Source: Methanomicrobia archaeon
GTDB lineage: Archaea; Halobacteriota; Bog-38; Methanoflorentales; Methanoflorentaceae
Reading direction: 5' to 3'
Assembly: GCA_015660915.1 (NCBI GenBank)
Contig: JACTTZ010000015.1
Location: 1 to 46,068 of the forward strand
DNA: 46,068 bases
Shown: positions 43,578 through 46,068 of the stretch, piece by piece
How the letters are laid out: the number at the start of each line of letters is the position of its first letter
Numbering within the stretch: the first letter of the stretch is position 1
Notes under the pieces: model-generated
Told to the model about the DNA's origin: nothing
The model's database searches: none
What the model saw: the letters and a program-made list of their open reading frames with translations, nothing else
Position numbers and translations under genes: made by a program

Positions 43578-44081
43578 CGCAGTCAGATTGTGCAATGTCG
43601 GCAATGGAGTTTGTCATCGCACCGGAGCCGAACGCCCGTGCGAGTCCGGCTACTGTGGGACCGTGGCACAAACGCGCACAATGATCGAGGTAGTTGGTGC
43701 GAAAGCCCGCTCTCGCCAGCTTGTTCATCAAGTAGTTCTCTTCATTCGTTATTCTCGCAGAAGCTAGGAACGCAACAGAATTGGGCCCGTGCGTTTCCTG
43801 CGTTGCCTTGAGTTTCGAAGCAATCAGAGTAAGGGCTTCATCCCACGTCGACTCGACGAACTTGCCATCCTTTTTGATCAGGGGCACGGTGAGTCGATCC
43901 TTGCTGCGGACGAATTCGTGGCACGCGAGCCCCTTTGGACAGAGTTTGCCCTCGCTAACGGGGTGTCGTTTCCAAGGTGCAACCCCTATAAGCTTTCCGT
44001 CTTGAACAACGAGGTTTAATCGCAACTGCAGCTGCAGTACGGGCAAATGGTTGGCACATAGTTAAAGTTATTCTCTTTCAT
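43578..44081 (-). pseudogene. fdhA: N-terminal part of formate dehydrogenase alpha subunit, frameshifted and truncated
   Basis: From ATG 44081 the frame reads [18 protein letters not shown] and then stops at a TAA through an apparent one-base loss. The other frame continues [58 protein letters not shown] and [15 protein letters not shown] to AQSDC. This is the 4Fe-4S and start of the molybdopterin domain of FdhA, with the last cluster Cys in KLCPKG. At about 43577 it breaks off and joins the permease remnant in the same direction. A perfect leaderless TATA box (44105-44112) precedes the ATG, so the gene was once expressed. Confidence 0.8.
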
Positions 44082-44104
44082 TTCCTATCTTACTAACACA
44101 CGAT

Positions 44105-44140
44105 TATAAAAGCGTTATTATCATATAGTAATATCGATTA
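44105..44140. repeat. Left arm of a 36-bp inverted repeat with an outward TATA box
   Basis: Read on the minus strand it starts TAATCGATATT, has ten variable bases, and ends AATAACGCTTTTATA; the right arm (44325-44360) has the same order on the plus strand and 31 of 36 bases agree. The TATA sits about 27 bp before the fdhA ATG. Confidence 0.8.
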
Positions 44141-44248
44141 TTAATATTGCGTTGAAAAATCTCATTGAAACATAGACCACATAATAGTAGCTTAGTTAAA
44201 AAAAAGCAATATCTTGTTTTAAAAATCAGTAAAAGCTTGTTCAAGTCG

Positions 44249-44314
44249 CTTATGCTAAAAGTTGAGCACGCTTATGCTAAAAGTTGAGCACGCTTATGCT
44301 AAAAGTTGAGCACA
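44249..44314 (+). repeat. Three tandem 22-bp direct repeats
   Basis: Units at 44249-44270, 44271-44292 and 44293-44314 are identical apart from the last base of the third. Each holds TGCT, eight bases, AGCA, a short dyad. They lie between the two inverted-repeat arms and look like binding sites of a regulator of the fdh and frh genes. Confidence 0.85.
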
Positions 44315-44324
44315 TGATTGTGTC

Positions 44325-44360
44325 TAATCGATATTATTGATTAATAATAACGCTTTTATA
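44325..44360. repeat. Right arm of the 36-bp inverted repeat with an outward TATA box
   Basis: Plus-strand partner of 44105-44140. Its AATAACGCTTTTATA end would direct transcription rightward from about 44386, giving frhA a leader of about 145 bases. Confidence 0.8.
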
Positions 44361-44469
44361 GAATAATAGTTAATTGTTAGCGACATCAGACGCAGCTAAT
44401 ATGAAAACTGGCCTATCGCTCAGCTTGTAACCAAGTTGCTGCCTTATCGACAGTATCGCGTTTTAATGT

Positions 44470-44478
44470 TTTATAGTA
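44470..44478 (+). promoter_or_regulatory. Second TATA box for frhA
   Basis: TTTATAGTA is about 63 bp before the TTG start of frhA, predicting transcription from about 44498. AGGAGG at 44519-44524 is the ribosome site, eight bases before the start. Confidence 0.5.
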
Positions 44479-44532
44479 TGAGCGGCAATAAACTCTAACT
44501 ATCTTATAAAACACCAAAAGGAGGTTAATAGT

Positions 44533-45756
44533 TTGGCCAATGTAGTTGAAATGGCACCGTGTACTCGTGTCGAAGGGCACTCCAAGCTAGTTCTAGAGAC
44601 AAACGACGACGGCATAGTGGAAAAAGGAAACTACTTCAGCATAACGCCGGTCAGGAATTTTGAGAAGTTTCTTATCGGCAAGCCGATGGAGTTCGCCCCA
44701 CTGGCAACGTCGCGGATATGTGGCATCTGCCCTATCGCTCACTCGTGCGCTTCGGTAGAGGCGGTGGAGGACTCAATCGGCGTTGAGCCCCCAAAGGACG
44801 GCATGCTATTACGAGAACTGGCTGCCATTGCTAACAAAATGCACAGCCACCCGCTTCATAACATTTTGATTTTCCCGGATTTCGGGTGTGGAATCGGCTT
44901 TGACAAAAACGTCTACGCAGATGCCATGAAGCGCTGTCAGGGAATGAGAAAAATCGCCCAAAACATCATAGATGTAGTCGGCGGAGAGGGCCTACACGCG
45001 CCTGACATCGTCATAGGCGGCATGGAACACAACATCAGCGATCTTGCAAGAACGAAATTGCAGAGCAGTCTGCGGACCTACGAACAGCTTTCAAACGAAC
45101 AGACCGACTTCATGATGGGGCTGATCAAGGACTCTGACTATCCGTCTGACATGGGGGTGCACGACTACGACGTGTTTGCTTCGGACTTGACTTACGGCGA
45201 CAGAACAGCCTTCCCGTGGGAAACGTTCAATGAGGAACAGCCGAACAACTGGTACAGCTCGCTTGAAGTCGGGCAAGAGGCAAACAACACCATATGCCTT
45301 GTCGGCGGCGAACCCGTAGAAGTCGGCCCTCGCGCGCGCGCGGTCACGTTCAAGGGATTCGCTGAGAGAGGCGCACTGGCCATCCAAAAGGCTCGGCAGC
45401 GTGAGCAAGGTACGCTTCTCCATCGAGCGGAGAACATCCTCGACGAGCTCAATACTAGCGGCGTAACGAAGGTAGCGTGTGCCGGTCGCGGCGACAACGA
45501 GCTTGGAATCGGAATCAACGAAGCAGCTCGTGGCTCGAACGTCCACATGGCGCGGGTCAAGGACGGCAGGATTACTTACTACAACTGCATCGTTCCGACG
45601 ACGTGGAATTACCCAACGATTAGCAAAGCAATGGAAGGGGACCACTACAAGTACGCGGAAGTCATAGTACGGATGTATGATCCATGCAACTCGTGTGCAA
45701 CGCATATGATCGTGCTGGATCCAGAAAAAGCCATCATTCAGAACAAGATGATCTAA
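44533..45756 (+). CDS. frhA: F420-reducing [NiFe]-hydrogenase large subunit
   Basis: 407 residues, normal for FrhA. Nickel ligands are in RICGICPIAHS (C63, C66) and DPCNSCATH (C385, C388, H391). The C-terminal extension of about 16 residues after the His is the peptide removed on nickel insertion. HNILIFPDFG and AREQGTLLH-like parts are group 3a features. It oxidises H2 and passes electrons to F420 with FrhG and FrhB, which lie beyond the window. The start is TTG 44533, fixed by AGGAGG at the right spacing. frhD follows by one base. Confidence 0.93.
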   Translation: MANVVEMAPCTRVEGHSKLVLETNDDGIVEKGNYFSITPVRNFEKFLIGKPMEFAPLATSRICGICPIAHSCASVEAVEDSIGVEPPKDGMLLRELAAIANKMHSHPLHNILIFPDFGCGIGFDKNVYADAMKRCQGMRKIAQNIIDVVGGEGLHAPDIVIGGMEHNISDLARTKLQSSLRTYEQLSNEQTDFMMGLIKDSDYPSDMGVHDYDVFASDLTYGDRTAFPWETFNEEQPNNWYSSLEVGQEANNTICLVGGEPVEVGPRARAVTFKGFAERGALAIQKARQREQGTLLHRAENILDELNTSGVTKVACAGRGDNELGIGINEAARGSNVHMARVKDGRITYYNCIVPTTWNYPTISKAMEGDHYKYAEVIVRMYDPCNSCATHMIVLDPEKAIIQNKMI

Positions 45757-45757
45757 A

Positions 45758-46068
45758 GTGAGCGAATCGATTTGCGATGCTGAGGCGGTCATCGCCTGCT
45801 GTGGAAACCCACTGTACGGTGACAACGGCTTCGCGACGTCCTTAGTTCCTGTTCTAAAGCAGAAATTGAATGGCGCAACTCGACTGAAGGTCGTCGATAT
45901 CGGCAGAGGGTACTTCTTGTTTGGAATTTTGGAATGCAAGAAGCTCGTGCTGGTTGATTCGATTGACTTCGGTGGCGCTCCAGGAGAGCTAAAGAAGCTT
46001 TCAATAGACGACGTCGACGAGAACCGTTACGCCGACCATCAATGCTGGCAGACGTCAACACCACTTAA
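45758..46068 (+). CDS. frhD: Hydrogenase maturation protease, 3' partial
   Basis: The frame from GTG 45758 is open to the last bases of the window. The N-terminus VIACCGNPLYGDNGFATSLV is the HyaD/FrhD protease family motif, and VVDIGRGYF and LVLVDSIDFGGAPG are the following strands with the second metal-binding Asp. It trims the C-terminus of FrhA after nickel insertion, which fits its place directly after frhA in the usual frhADGB order. About 103 codons are visible; the C-terminus is cut off. Confidence 0.85.
   Translation, partial: MSESICDAEAVIACCGNPLYGDNGFATSLVPVLKQKLNGATRLKVVDIGRGYFLFGILECKKLVLVDSIDFGGAPGELKKLSIDDVDENRYADHQCWQTSTPL

Noticed and set aside
41861-44081. Insertion sequence in the decayed region
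   Set aside because: No transposase motif, terminal inverted repeats at matching ends or target duplication were found; the 36-bp inverted arms at 44.1-44.4 kb enclose only promoters and repeats.
44249-44314. CRISPR-like array from the three 22-bp repeats
   Set aside because: The units are directly adjacent without spacers, and no cas gene is present.
45091-45939. Long minus-strand open frame opposite frhA and frhD
   Set aside because: It is the antisense shadow of frhA and frhD, with no family features.
1-46068. Genome-wide reading of TAG as pyrrolysine
   Set aside because: Several intact genes in the window end in TAG at the family's normal C-terminus, so TAG is used as a stop here; only the 39943 gene raises the question.

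Overview
The window looks like chromosome from a euryarchaeal, methanogen-related lineage. The case rests on: an F420-reducing hydrogenase gene (frhA, start of frhD), an F420H2:NADP oxidoreductase (npdG), a tetraether-lipid radical SAM enzyme (Tes-like) beside CDP-archaeol synthase (carS), an Sm-like protein, a HerA-type ATPase, a DRG GTPase, a DUF2117-type protein of methanogens, and archaeal TATA boxes about 26 bp before many starts, several of them leaderless. A member of the Methanocellales/Methanomicrobia or an ANME-like relative would fit, but the genus cannot be named from this sequence alone.

Layout. 1-7.6 kb: a 5'-truncated HEAT-repeat protein with two AAA+ modules, a GATase-like protein, a surface transglutaminase, a BofA-like membrane protein, a LysE exporter, a flavin reductase and a metallo-beta-lactamase-fold protein. 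7.6-12.1 kb: an ABC-2 exporter, a LUD protein and a secreted PAP2/vanadium-peroxidase-like lipoprotein built from two tandem halves. 12.2-16.5 kb: two small hypotheticals and two convergent radical SAM genes. 16.6-25.8 kb, minus strand: a ferredoxin plus thioredoxin-reductase-like unit, and next to it an eight-gene group 4 [NiFe]-hydrogenase operon with NuoL-, HyfE-, NuoN-, NuoB-, NuoC-, NuoD-, NuoH- and NuoI-like subunits. 26-28.4 kb: a surface glycoside-hydrolase-like protein with a Thr/Pro repeat stalk, then npdG. 28.4-39.8 kb: mostly housekeeping (herA-like, DRG GTPase, Cys-rich microprotein, Sm-like, YdjM-like, tRNA-Gln, tes-like, carS, argF, purD, glmS). 39.9-44.5 kb: a decayed, partly G+C-rich stretch with an amber-interrupted gene, the DUF2117 gene, a frameshifted coiled-coil gene and a truncated formate dehydrogenase fused to a truncated amino-acid permease. 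44.1-46 kb: a symmetrical control region with 36-bp inverted repeats and three 22-bp direct repeats, then frhA and frhD.

How it fits together: the membrane hydrogenase would couple H2/ferredoxin redox chemistry to ion translocation. FrhA and NpdG connect H2, F420 and NADP, and the TrxR/ferredoxin pair is a plausible redox outlet. The tes-like and carS genes lie divergently around one control region, and tes-like carries a palindrome over its TATA box. The most novel-looking items are the frh/fdh control region, the fdhA-permease chimera, the Cys-rich microprotein next to the Sm gene, and the amber codon inside the 39.9-kb gene. I found no CRISPR array and no intact insertion sequence.
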